Assembly (NCBI RefSeq): GCF_014904745.1
Contig: NZ_JACZCS010000008.1
Location: forward strand, 124,001-188,000
From: Oricola nitratireducens
GTDB taxonomy: Bacteria; Pseudomonadota; Alphaproteobacteria; Rhizobiales; Rhizobiaceae
Direction: 5' to 3'
Length of the DNA stretch: 64,000 bases
Made by a program: the position numbers and the translations under genes
Part shown: positions 36,201 through 44,063 of the stretch, in pieces
Position numbering within the stretch: the first letter of the stretch is position 1
How the letters are laid out: the number at the start of each line of letters is the position of its first letter
The notes under the pieces: model-generated
The model's database searches: none
What the model was told of the DNA's origin: nothing
Seen by the model: the letters and a program-made list of their open reading frames with translations, nothing else

Positions 36201-36388
36201 CCGTGGTCGGGCTCGGGCCGCTGTTGTTCGAGCAAAGCACGCAGGCGCAGTTCCTGCGGCCGATCGTGGCGAGCCTCGCCTTCGGGCTGACCGGCGCGAC
36301 GCTGCTGGCGCTGTTCGTCACGCCGGCGGTCTTCGTCATCCTGCACGATCTGCGGCTGATCCGCAGGGACGAGGCGCCGGAAGCCTGA
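33287..36388 (+). CDS. RND family efflux transporter (inner-membrane pump)
   Basis: Proton-driven export pump of 1033 residues with the AcrB/HAE1 layout: helix 1 at the N terminus, a porter domain at about 35-335, five helices, a second porter domain at about 560-865 and the final five helices. The proton-relay stretch is seen as ALLVAIGLLMDDAIVISENI in helix 4. The second-half counterpart is GLATLAGVVVNDSILLIAFI. It is encoded with its adaptor. Substrates are unknown; cation versus drug export cannot be decided by eye. Confidence 0.88.
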   Translation: MIRLFAAHPTAANILMLAFLGLGLFALPTLQRDTFPLIPPSDVEVRISYPGASPAEVETGICQAVEDPIRAVENLAELSCLARDNLAIVTAEMVEGADMGRFHDDVKAAVAGVSSLPDKSDDPVTRIVERVATVASIAVTGPDDPKVLLAYADQLAERLKADPGISQAAVFGFSDREISVEIEANELQRYGLTIADVASALTRNSLDMPAGTMEGEQGDASIRFIGERRNPAELATIPLTGSSAGGEVLLGDVAKIKTGFSDPSQASYYNGKRAAIVTVSKSETQDALKVMAALQRVMAAAQAEAPGNIELAISQDSTSNIRDRLQIITSNGIQGLVLVLVVMWLFFGFRFSFWVAMGLPVSFLGTIFAMQVFGLTINMMTMVALLVAIGLLMDDAIVISENIIRRRQAGETALKAAINGAGQVMPGVFASFLTTVMIVGPLSYMSGNIGAVLKYIPMVLVMTLIISLVEAFLILPNHMHHTLKGDLSPGRVSRAVNGVFDRIRDSVIVPLSGLTLRFRYLTLGMAGFLLLFSFAPFAGGFIKFQSFPTLESDTVEARLLLVQGSPLARTEQRVGKVVSALTKLDEELTPQQPNGMPLVQSYTISYGVNADAPETGPHMATVSASLLPAGVRTTEVTDIVDQWKKLTGPMPDMAAMRFTDKERGVGGKPIDIRLQGPDLLALQATAREMRKFFLGFAGVRDVTYDLQPGKPEFIITVRPTAASALGVTAQGIATQLRAAFRGDTGLVVRDALGSLDITARLDPGDRNTVADLAEIRVAGPDGALVPLSAVADITESRGYASIHRIDGQRTVSVQGSINPAVANARELMAALKKDFLPKLTDKRPDVKVTIVGEAKDTATTGSSLSRNLLIGLIGVFLILSFQFRSFIQPLAVFVAIPLGIIGVVWGHMALGMQLSLPSLVGLATLAGVVVNDSILLIAFIKERFNDGDDMIEAAQNAVRDRFRAIFLTSLTTVVGLGPLLFEQSTQAQFLRPIVASLAFGLTGATLLALFVTPAVFVILHDLRLIRRDEAPEA

Positions 36389-36396
36389 CGGGACGA

Positions 36397-37365
36397 TTAT
36401 TCCGGAACGCAGATATTGCGTTGCCTGATCGCGCGGGCCGTGCGGATCAGAAGGCCGGCGACGATGACGATCAGGCCGGCATAGAGGAAGCCGGCAACGA
36501 ACTGGTGACCTTCGGAAGCGGTGTGCTCCGCATAGAGGAAGGACGCGATCGTCAGCGCGGCAACCGGGAAGGACAGCGCCCACCAGGACAGCGCGAAGGG
36601 GATCTGCGCGAATTTGCGGAACTGCGTCAGCACGACTCCGGCAAAGACGAAGCCGACATTCAGCAGGATGCGGGCGAAGGCGTCGATCTCGCCGGTCAGG
36701 CGGAAATAGGCGACGAATGCCACCGCCGGCGGGGCGATCAGGATGACGAGGGTCGGGACGAGGCGCGCGGGCAGCGGATCGTGGAAGATCAGCCGGTTCA
36801 TCACCAGCGTCAGGAGCACGATCCAGAAGACGAGCCCGGCGGAAAAGAACAGCCACGAAAGCTCGGTGTAGCCGAGCGCCGCGCCGGAGACCGGAACGAT
36901 CACGTTGCCGACCGCGGGTATGAACCAGGCCGGGCTCAGATGTCCCGGCTGGAAGGCGCGGTGGCCGATCCAGTTGGCGACGACGGTGAGGGTGAGCGCG
37001 CCCTGGGCGAGCATGCCAGCCCACCACAGGACGGTCGCGATGTCGCGATGGTGCGGCAGGATGGCGATGGACAGCAGCAGCACCGAAATCGAGATCGTCG
37101 GAAAGAAGGCGATCTTGACCGGATGGTTCCACTCCTCGATCACCGCCTTGCGGTGGATCAGCAGTTTCGAAACATAGATTACCGAGATTGCAAGCATGAT
37201 CGTGGCGGATACGGCCAGGATGATGAGCGAGGCCGTCGCCTTCGCGCCGAGCGCCGTCTCGGCGGCGTGGGTGGCGAGCGTCAGGCCGAGCATGCCCATG
37301 ACGATCGCGAAGAAGGTCACCGGGAAGTTTTCGAGCCGATCATCGGAGAAGTTCGGTTTTTGCAT
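36397..37365 (-). CDS. SLAC1/TehA-family anion channel or exporter
   Basis: Integral membrane protein of 322 residues with about ten helices of the TDT/SLAC1 family (TehA, Mae1, plant SLAC1, yeast sulfite pump Ssu1). The opening LENFPVTFFAIVMGMLGLTL is typical. The ATG at 37365 has AGGAG upstream. It lies 123 bases after cydX on the same strand and converges on the RND gene with an 8-base gap. Sulfite export would suit a sulfite-oxidising cell, but the family also carries chloride, nitrate and dicarboxylates. Confidence 0.8.
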   Translation of the reverse strand: MQKPNFSDDRLENFPVTFFAIVMGMLGLTLATHAAETALGAKATASLIILAVSATIMLAISVIYVSKLLIHRKAVIEEWNHPVKIAFFPTISISVLLLSIAILPHHRDIATVLWWAGMLAQGALTLTVVANWIGHRAFQPGHLSPAWFIPAVGNVIVPVSGAALGYTELSWLFFSAGLVFWIVLLTLVMNRLIFHDPLPARLVPTLVILIAPPAVAFVAYFRLTGEIDAFARILLNVGFVFAGVVLTQFRKFAQIPFALSWWALSFPVAALTIASFLYAEHTASEGHQFVAGFLYAGLIVIVAGLLIRTARAIRQRNICVPE

Positions 37366-37488
37366 TTTGCACTCCTGTCGCACGCGGCCCGGCGTCGGCT
37401 CCTTCGCCATATATAGCAGGGACGGCGAAGCGTCCCGGCCGCGGCGCACGCCGGCAGTGGCGTGACGTCGCAATCCGGCGGACGCGGT

Positions 37489-37614
37489 TTACCGTTCGAT
37501 CGGGGCGTCGTCCTCGGTCAGTTTACGGTCTTCCTGCAGTTCGAGCCACATCGCGTTCACGACCGCGAAGAGCGCTGCGACCGGAAGACCGAGGAGCCAA
37601 GTGAAATACCACAT
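37489..37614 (-). CDS. cydX: cytochrome bd oxidase small subunit CydX
   Basis: A 41-residue single-helix subunit that stabilises the haems of cytochrome bd oxidase. The start MWYFTWLLGLPVAALFAVVN and the following AMWLE are the CydX/YbgT signature. It lies 15 bases after cydB in the same direction, the standard place. It is short enough to be missed by length-limited gene calling. Confidence 0.92.
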   Translation of the reverse strand: MWYFTWLLGLPVAALFAVVNAMWLELQEDRKLTEDDAPIER

Positions 37615-37629
37615 CGTTGTCTTCCTTCT

Positions 37630-38793
37630 TCAGTAAACGCTGTCGCTGTTTTCGGTGACGGAGGTCTCGGTCACCTTGCCCCACAGCACCTTGTAGACCC
37701 AGGCGGTGTAGAGGAGGATGATCGGCATGAAGATCACCGTCACGACCAGCATGACGAACAGCGTCAGGTGCGACGACGAGGCGTCCCACACGGTCAGCGA
37801 CGATCTCGGATCTATCGAAGACGGCAGGATGAACGGGAACATCGTCAGCCCGACCGTCGAGATGACGCCGAAGATGCCGAGCTTCGACCACAGCAGCGTC
37901 GAGACTTCGCCGTGGCCGCGCAGGCCGCGTATGGCCATTGCCATGCCGAGGAACCCGAGGACAGGCGCAATGGCGATCCACGGGCGGACCACGTAGGCGG
38001 CGAGCCAGCTCCCGCCCTTGGCCACATCCGAATATAGCGGGTTGGATGGGCCGTCGGCGACAACCGGGCCGACGATCGCGTAGCCGTCGATGCCCAGGTA
38101 TAGCCAGATGCCGGCCAGCGCGAACCCCAGGAAGGCGATGAGCCCCATGACGGTGCCGATGGAGCGGGCGCGCGCGGCGATCGCGCCCTCGGTCTTGACC
38201 GTCAGCCAGGCCGCGCCATGCATCAGCAGCATGCCGAAGGATACCAGGCCAGCGAGAATGGCGAACGGATTCAAAAGGCCAAGAAACTTGGCGTAGAACG
38301 TGCCGTCATACATCGGCAGCAGATCTTCGGTCAGGTGGAACGGCACGCCCTGCAGGACGTTTCCGACCGCGACGCCGAAGATCAGCGCCGGAACGGCGCC
38401 GCCGACGAAGAGCGCCCAGTCCCAGCCGCCGCGCCAGGCCGCGCCGTCGCGCTTGGACCGGTACTTGAAGCCGACCGGCCGCAGGATCAGCGCCGCCAGG
38501 ATGGCGAACATGGCGAGATAGAAACCGGAGAAGGACACCGCGTAGAGCGGCGGCCAGGCGGCGAAGATCGCGCCGCCGCCGAGGATGAACCACACCTGGT
38601 TGCCTTCCCATACCGGGCCGACCGTGTTGATCACGACGCGGCGTTCGATATCGGTTTTTGCGACAAAGGGCAGCAGCGCGCCGACACCCATGTCGAAGCC
38701 GTCGGTGAGCGCGAAGCCGATCAGCAGTACGCCCAGAAGCAGCCACCAGACGACGCGCAGAAGTTCAAAACTGACGAGTTCGTAAAGGATCAT
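37630..38793 (-). CDS. cydB: cytochrome bd ubiquinol oxidase subunit II
   Basis: Membrane subunit of 387 residues with about nine helices. The conserved segment GFALTDGFDMGVGALLPF and GPVWEGNQVWFI near residue 60 identify CydB. It supports haem assembly in CydA. It begins 5 bases after cydA. Confidence 0.95.
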   Translation of the reverse strand: MILYELVSFELLRVVWWLLLGVLLIGFALTDGFDMGVGALLPFVAKTDIERRVVINTVGPVWEGNQVWFILGGGAIFAAWPPLYAVSFSGFYLAMFAILAALILRPVGFKYRSKRDGAAWRGGWDWALFVGGAVPALIFGVAVGNVLQGVPFHLTEDLLPMYDGTFYAKFLGLLNPFAILAGLVSFGMLLMHGAAWLTVKTEGAIAARARSIGTVMGLIAFLGFALAGIWLYLGIDGYAIVGPVVADGPSNPLYSDVAKGGSWLAAYVVRPWIAIAPVLGFLGMAMAIRGLRGHGEVSTLLWSKLGIFGVISTVGLTMFPFILPSSIDPRSSLTVWDASSSHLTLFVMLVVTVIFMPIILLYTAWVYKVLWGKVTETSVTENSDSVY

Positions 38794-38798
38794 CTCTC

Positions 38799-40409
38799 TT
38801 ACTCCGCTGGCATGGTGACCGGGACGTTGCCGTCATGGGTCCGCAGGCGATGTTCGTGGCGCGCCATCCAGGCCTTCGTCTCCGCGACGTCCATATACGG
38901 GCCCTTGCGGATGTATTTGACCATCAGCCCCATCTCGATGATGAACAGAATGGTATAGAAGGCGACGAAGCCGGCGAGCGTGATCACCAGGTCGCCGATG
39001 CCCAGATGCGAGACCGACAAGGCGGTCGGCAGGACGCCGTCGACCGTCCATGGCTGGCGCCCGAATTCGGAGACGAACCAGCCGAGTTCGGCGGCAATCC
39101 ATGGCGTCGGGATAATCGCGACCCCGAAATAGAGCGCCCAGCGCGGGAATTGCATCTTCCTGAAAGATGCGAGGTAGAAGAAATAGGCCATCACCGCGAT
39201 GAAGGAGAAGCCGAGCGCCACCATGAAACGGAAGGCCCAGAATAGCGGCCATACGGTCGGAACAGTGTCATTGGCGGCCTGCAATATCTGATCTTCGGTG
39301 GCCGTGCGCGGATCCTCGACATAGCGCTTCAAAAGCAACGCATATCCGAGATCGGCGCTGTGTTCCTCGAACCTGCCACGGACATCAGGGGCGACCTCGC
39401 CGCGATCGGCGCGGATGGTCATCAGCGCGTCATAGGCGATCAGGCCGGAGCGGATGCGTTCCTCAGACCGTTTGACGAGCTCCTCGATGCCGGGAATGAC
39501 CGTGTCGAGCGAGCGCGTTCCGATCAGGCCCATGGCCCATGGAATCTTGATGGCGTAGTTGGTTTCGCGCGCTTCCTGATCCGGTATGCCGAACAGGGTG
39601 AACGGAGCTGGCGCCGGTTCGGTCTCCCACATCGCCTCGATGGCCGCGAGCTTCATCTTCTGGTTCAGCGAGGTGTCATAACCGGACTCGTCACCCAGGA
39701 CGACGACAGACAGAGCCGAGGCCAGGCCGAAGCTTGCCGCCACCGCGATGGAGCGGCGGGCCAGTTCGCAATGGCGTCCCTTGAGCATGTACCAAGCCGA
39801 GACGCCGAGAACGAAGACCGCGGCCGTCACATAGCCGGCGGAAACGGTGTGGACGAACTTGGCCTGCGCGACCTCGTTGAACAGCACGTCGTAGAATGAG
39901 GTCATCTCCATGCGCATGGTCATCGGATTGAACTTGGCGCCGACCGGATTCTGCATCCAGCCATTGGCGATCAGGATCCAGAGCGCGGAGAAATTCGAAC
40001 CGATGGCGACAAGCCATGCGACGATTAGGTGCTGGACTTTCGACAGCTTGTCCCAGCCGAAGAAGAACAGGCCGACGAAGGTCGCCTCGAGGAAGAAGGC
40101 CATCAGCCCCTCGATCGCGAGCGGTGCGCCGAAAATGTCGCCGACATAGTGGCTGTAGTAGCTCCAGTTCATGCCGAACTGGAATTCCATCGTGATCCCG
40201 GTGGCAACGCCGAGAACGAAGTTGATACCGAACAGCGTGCCCCAGAACTTGGTCATCTGCCGCCAGATCGGACGGTTCGTCATCACATAGACCGTTTCCA
40301 TGATCGCGACGATCACCGACAGCCCGAGCGTGAGCGGGACAAAAAGGAAATGATACATCGCCGTCATCGCGAATTGCAGGCGAGACAGCTCAACGACACC
40401 GAACTCCAT
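38799..40409 (-). CDS. cydA: cytochrome bd ubiquinol oxidase subunit I
   Basis: Catalytic subunit of the high-affinity quinol oxidase, 536 residues from the ATG at 40409. It carries haems b558, b595 and d. SRLQFAMTAMYHFLFVPLTL at the N terminus contains the haem-ligand histidine of the family. The segment with GTRSLDTVIPGIEELVKRSE shows the long Q-loop, E. coli-like form. An in-frame extension upstream is not conserved. An FNR/FixK box lies 83 bases upstream, so cydABX has its own oxygen-controlled promoter, although cydDC lies upstream on the same strand. Confidence 0.95.
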   Translation of the reverse strand: MEFGVVELSRLQFAMTAMYHFLFVPLTLGLSVIVAIMETVYVMTNRPIWRQMTKFWGTLFGINFVLGVATGITMEFQFGMNWSYYSHYVGDIFGAPLAIEGLMAFFLEATFVGLFFFGWDKLSKVQHLIVAWLVAIGSNFSALWILIANGWMQNPVGAKFNPMTMRMEMTSFYDVLFNEVAQAKFVHTVSAGYVTAAVFVLGVSAWYMLKGRHCELARRSIAVAASFGLASALSVVVLGDESGYDTSLNQKMKLAAIEAMWETEPAPAPFTLFGIPDQEARETNYAIKIPWAMGLIGTRSLDTVIPGIEELVKRSEERIRSGLIAYDALMTIRADRGEVAPDVRGRFEEHSADLGYALLLKRYVEDPRTATEDQILQAANDTVPTVWPLFWAFRFMVALGFSFIAVMAYFFYLASFRKMQFPRWALYFGVAIIPTPWIAAELGWFVSEFGRQPWTVDGVLPTALSVSHLGIGDLVITLAGFVAFYTILFIIEMGLMVKYIRKGPYMDVAETKAWMARHEHRLRTHDGNVPVTMPAE

Positions 40410-40492
40410 TGCGGGTTCCTTTCTCGTTTGCGGACATGCATCCGGCTGCATGTCGCGGGGTGAGTGTTCGCATGCCCCGGCCACGGCCGGCA

Positions 40493-40506
40493 TTGATACA
40501 AATCAA
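40493..40506. promoter_or_regulatory. FNR/FixK box upstream of cydABX
   Basis: TTGATACAAATCAA is a perfect TTGAT-N4-ATCAA palindrome in the 119-base gap between cydC and cydA. The position suits activation of cydABX at low oxygen, as known for cyd operons in other proteobacteria. Confidence 0.75.
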
Positions 40507-40528
40507 AAAGGCGCATCCATGTTGCATC

Positions 40529-42193
40529 TTATCGGCGCAGCCTGACCGTGCGATTGGCGAATGCCTGTTCGACCTGGCGATGAGACGCGATCAATATGGC
40601 GGAATCGGGCAGGAATCGACGGACCCCGGCGAGCACGGTTTCGGCGGTCGCTCGATCGAGGCCTTCCGTCGGCTCGTCAAGCAGGAGAAGGCGCGGCCGG
40701 CGCAAGAGAACGCGTGCAAGGGCAAGGCGGCGGCTTTCTCCGCCGGACAGTCCGGACCCGGATTCTCCGAGCCGGCTTTCGAGGCCGCCGCGTTGCGAAA
40801 TGACCATGTCGAGCCCGGCGGCGGCGAGTGCTTCCCAGGCATCGGCGTCGGTGATGTCCGGGTTTGCCAGGCGAAGCGCGTCGCGAATTGTTCCGCTCAA
40901 CAAGGCGCTTCTTTGCGGCAAGAGCGTAACCGTTTCACGCAGTTCTTTTTCGTCCCACCGGCCGATCGGCAACCCGTTCAACTCGGCCGATCCGCTTTCG
41001 GGAATCAAAACGCCGGCGGCGATGTGCAGAATGGTGGATTTGCCGCTTCCGCTGGAGCCGGTGAGAGCGCAGATCTCGCCTTGCCGCAAAACGAGGTCGA
41101 AACCGCTTATAACCGGCGATGCCGCGCCCTGGTGACGGAAGCCTATGCCCCGCAATGAGAGGACGGTTCCTGTGTCGATTTGTCCTGGCGGATTTTCGAC
41201 ACTGGCGCGCGAAGGCAGTTCAGGCGTTTGCAACATGCGCGCGACGCGGCGCGCGGCGTCGGCCATCTTGCCGTATTCCGACAAGCCGCGACGCAGCGGT
41301 ACGATCGTTTCCGCAAGCGCGAGCGTCGCGAAAAAGCCGAGCGCGGCAAGCGCAGGGTCGCTTCGTCCGGACCGTGTAAGCCAGACGGCGGTGACAAGCG
41401 CGCCGGCGGCGGCGATTGTCTCGGCAAGCGACAGGACGAAGCCACCGGTGCGTTCGATCCGGTCGTTGCGGCGCATCGCGGCGCGCATGCGTTCCTCGGC
41501 GGTATGAACATGCTCCCTCTGGGCGGCGAGCCTGCCGAAGACGGCGAGTTCGCTTCGCGCGTGCAGCAAGTCGACGAGGCGCATGCGGAAGGCGTTCAAT
41601 GCGAGTTGTGCCGACCGCGACGGACGCCGGGCCCTGGCGAGAACCAGCGCCAGCGCGATACTCGCGCCGGGCAGGAAACTCGCCGACAGCCAGACGACGA
41701 TCGCCGGATCGACGAGATACCAAAGCGCAGCGAAGGCGATCGCGATCGCCAGCGTTCCGGCGACAACCGGGATGAAAAGCCGCAGGGCGATCCCGTCGAG
41801 GGCATCTACGTCGAGGGTCAGCCGGTTGAGCTGTTCGGAGGCCCGCAGGGCCGATTGTCGCGGGGCCGGGAGCCGCGCCAGCGCGGCCAGCAACTGGACG
41901 CGCAGCCGGGCGAGGCCGCGCAAGGTCGCGTCATGCGTCAGCATGCGCTCGCCGTAGCGCGCGGCCGTGCGCCCGAGCGCGAGAAACCGGACGCCGGCGC
42001 TCGGCCGGAAGACGTCGAAGAGAATGCCTGCGCCCGCGAGGCCGGCAACACCGGCAGCGGTGATGAACCAGCCGGACAGGCCGAGGAGACCAATACCGGC
42101 GAGAAGTACGGTCGCGGAGAGGGCCATGCCGCGCAGGAGGGACCACCATTCGAGCGACCAGATGCGTCGCGCTATCTGCAGCAGCGCAATCAT
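40529..42193 (-). CDS. cydC: thiol ABC exporter subunit CydC
   Basis: Half-transporter of 554 residues: an exporter membrane domain of six helices (about 1-310) followed by an ATPase domain. Walker A is LTGSSGSGKSTIL, the signature LSGGESRRLALARVL, and Walker B LLLLDEP. With CydD it forms the heterodimeric cysteine/glutathione or haem-linked exporter needed to assemble cytochrome bd. It overlaps cydD by ATGA and precedes cydA, the usual cyd arrangement. Confidence 0.9.
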   Translation of the reverse strand: MIALLQIARRIWSLEWWSLLRGMALSATVLLAGIGLLGLSGWFITAAGVAGLAGAGILFDVFRPSAGVRFLALGRTAARYGERMLTHDATLRGLARLRVQLLAALARLPAPRQSALRASEQLNRLTLDVDALDGIALRLFIPVVAGTLAIAIAFAALWYLVDPAIVVWLSASFLPGASIALALVLARARRPSRSAQLALNAFRMRLVDLLHARSELAVFGRLAAQREHVHTAEERMRAAMRRNDRIERTGGFVLSLAETIAAAGALVTAVWLTRSGRSDPALAALGFFATLALAETIVPLRRGLSEYGKMADAARRVARMLQTPELPSRASVENPPGQIDTGTVLSLRGIGFRHQGAASPVISGFDLVLRQGEICALTGSSGSGKSTILHIAAGVLIPESGSAELNGLPIGRWDEKELRETVTLLPQRSALLSGTIRDALRLANPDITDADAWEALAAAGLDMVISQRGGLESRLGESGSGLSGGESRRLALARVLLRRPRLLLLDEPTEGLDRATAETVLAGVRRFLPDSAILIASHRQVEQAFANRTVRLRR

Positions 42194-43887
42194 GACGTCG
42201 CCTCAAGGGCGATTGTCTGATCCATGCGCCGCGCGAGGCGCATGTCATGGGTCGCAACGATGAGCGTCGCGCCGCGGGCGGCAATGGCGAGCAGTCCGTC
42301 GATGACGGCATCGGCCGTCTCGTCGTCAAGATCGGCGGTGGGTTCGTCGGCAAGGACGATATCGGCGCCGGAATATAGTGCGCGCGCCACGGTTAGCCGC
42401 CGCGCCTCACCGCCGGAAACGCCATATCCGGTTTCGCCGATGCGGGTGTCGAGGCCGCGCGGCAATGCCTGGACTATTCCAGATGCGGAGGCCCCGGCCA
42501 GTGCCCGTTCAAGCCGGGCGTCGTCGCGCTCCGGCCCGGCAAGCAGCAGATTGGCGCGCAAGCTCGCATTGACGAAATGCGGCATCTGTCCGATCCAGGT
42601 GAGGCGCGCGCGCCAGGCGTCGGCGGACGTTGCGTCGAGCGGTTGCCCGGCGACCCCGATGTGGCCTTCGGCGGCTGGAGCGAGGCCCGCCAGAAGCGAC
42701 AGCAGGGTCGTCTTGCCGCTGCCGCTCTGTCCGGTGATCGCGACCGCCGATCCGGCGCCGACATGAAAATCCGGAAAACGGATGGTGCGATCCGATGGCG
42801 TTCTCCAGGCGAGCGCACCGACATCGACCGTTGCCGGGCCGGTGAGCGGCGTTGCGGGCTTTCCGTCACCGACGATGCCGAGGGCGTATTCGCGTTCGAC
42901 GGCCGCGATCTCGCCGGCGACGGCCAGCGCCGCGGCCTTGTCGTGCCAGGCGGCGGCAAGGTCGCGCAGCGGCTGGAAGAAGTCCGGCGCGAGCAGGAGC
43001 AGAAATATTCCCTGCGATACCGTCAGCGGCGTCGCGTAGGCGCCGAAGGAAAACTCGCCGATCAGTGCGAAGCCGACATAGACCGCGACGAGCGCAACGC
43101 CGATGGCGGAAAACAGTTCGAGGACCGCGGAGGACAGGAAGGCGATGCGCAGGACTTCCATCGTCTGGCGGCGCAGGCGGTCGGCCGCCTGGTCGAAATC
43201 GGCGACGGCCCTGCGCGTCGCGTCGAGCAGGCGGAGATCGGCGAGCGCGCGGATGCGTTCCAGCAACAGCGCGTTCATGCCGCCGATTTCCTGCATCTGG
43301 CGCTCGCTGGCGTCGCGGGCGGCGAGGCCGACAAGCGCCATGAACACCGGGATGAGCGGCCCCGAAACGAGCAGCACCAGCCCGACCGCCCAGGAAATGG
43401 AAAAGGCGACGATCAGCAGGACGAGCGGCACGGCCCGCGTGCGCGCCATGGCGGGCGCATAGCGCGTAAGATAAGGCGTGACGGCCGACAGCTTGTCGGC
43501 GGCGAGGCTGGCGATCTCGGCGGAGGAGAATGCGCCGGCGACGACCGCCGACTTGCGGCTTTCGGCTGCCACGAGCGCCCCGCGCGCTTCGGCGATCGCC
43601 TCGTCGGCGGCGGCGAAGGCGAGGCCCTCGGCGTAACTCGTGACGGCGGCGCGGGTGATGCCGATGGCTAGGAACAGTCCAACCGCGCTCCAAACACCGA
43701 GGAAACCCGGTTCCCGGGTCACCAGCATGGCCAGAATCTGCGCGGCGCAGGCGGCCTGGGGAATCCACAGCAATGCCGAGACGACCGAGAGCGCGGATGC
43801 CGCGTTCAGGCGGCCGTGAACCGGCCGGCGGAGCCTGCGCAGGCGCTCGGACGCGCCGTCGTGCTCCTCCGTTTCTGTGATGCTCAT
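42190..43887 (-). CDS. cydD: thiol ABC exporter subunit CydD
   Basis: Partner half-transporter of 565 residues. The membrane domain begins after a short charged N terminus and the ATPase domain has Walker A ITGQSGSGKTTLL and signature VSGGEARRLTVARAL, with Walker B IVLADEP. It is the first gene of the cydDC unit, preceded by about 175 bases that also contain an inverted repeat. Its role in periplasmic redox balance and bd assembly follows from the family. Confidence 0.9.
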   Translation of the reverse strand: MSITETEEHDGASERLRRLRRPVHGRLNAASALSVVSALLWIPQAACAAQILAMLVTREPGFLGVWSAVGLFLAIGITRAAVTSYAEGLAFAAADEAIAEARGALVAAESRKSAVVAGAFSSAEIASLAADKLSAVTPYLTRYAPAMARTRAVPLVLLIVAFSISWAVGLVLLVSGPLIPVFMALVGLAARDASERQMQEIGGMNALLLERIRALADLRLLDATRRAVADFDQAADRLRRQTMEVLRIAFLSSAVLELFSAIGVALVAVYVGFALIGEFSFGAYATPLTVSQGIFLLLLAPDFFQPLRDLAAAWHDKAAALAVAGEIAAVEREYALGIVGDGKPATPLTGPATVDVGALAWRTPSDRTIRFPDFHVGAGSAVAITGQSGSGKTTLLSLLAGLAPAAEGHIGVAGQPLDATSADAWRARLTWIGQMPHFVNASLRANLLLAGPERDDARLERALAGASASGIVQALPRGLDTRIGETGYGVSGGEARRLTVARALYSGADIVLADEPTADLDDETADAVIDGLLAIAARGATLIVATHDMRLARRMDQTIALEATS

Positions 43888-43918
43888 GGGTCTGCCCGGA
43901 TCCGGGTGGATGATGTTT

Positions 43919-43938
43919 GCGGCCTGCAGGCAGGCCGC
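43919..43938. terminator. perfect inverted repeat between emrB and cydD
   Basis: GCGGCCTGC and GCAGGCCGC form a 9-bp perfect stem with a very short loop. It lies after the EmrB-like gene and about 30 bases before cydD. There is no clear T-run, so a terminator is only one possibility; a protein-binding site is another. Confidence 0.3.
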
Positions 43939-44063
43939 GTCCTTTCAAATGGTCCCGAACGCAACGAAATCGAGCGGTCGATTTGTCGCGGGCAAGACGC
44001 CGACCGCAACGATCACCGAATTGACGCCGCGGTCAAGGATGTTTGCTGCGGCGAGGAGCCGCC

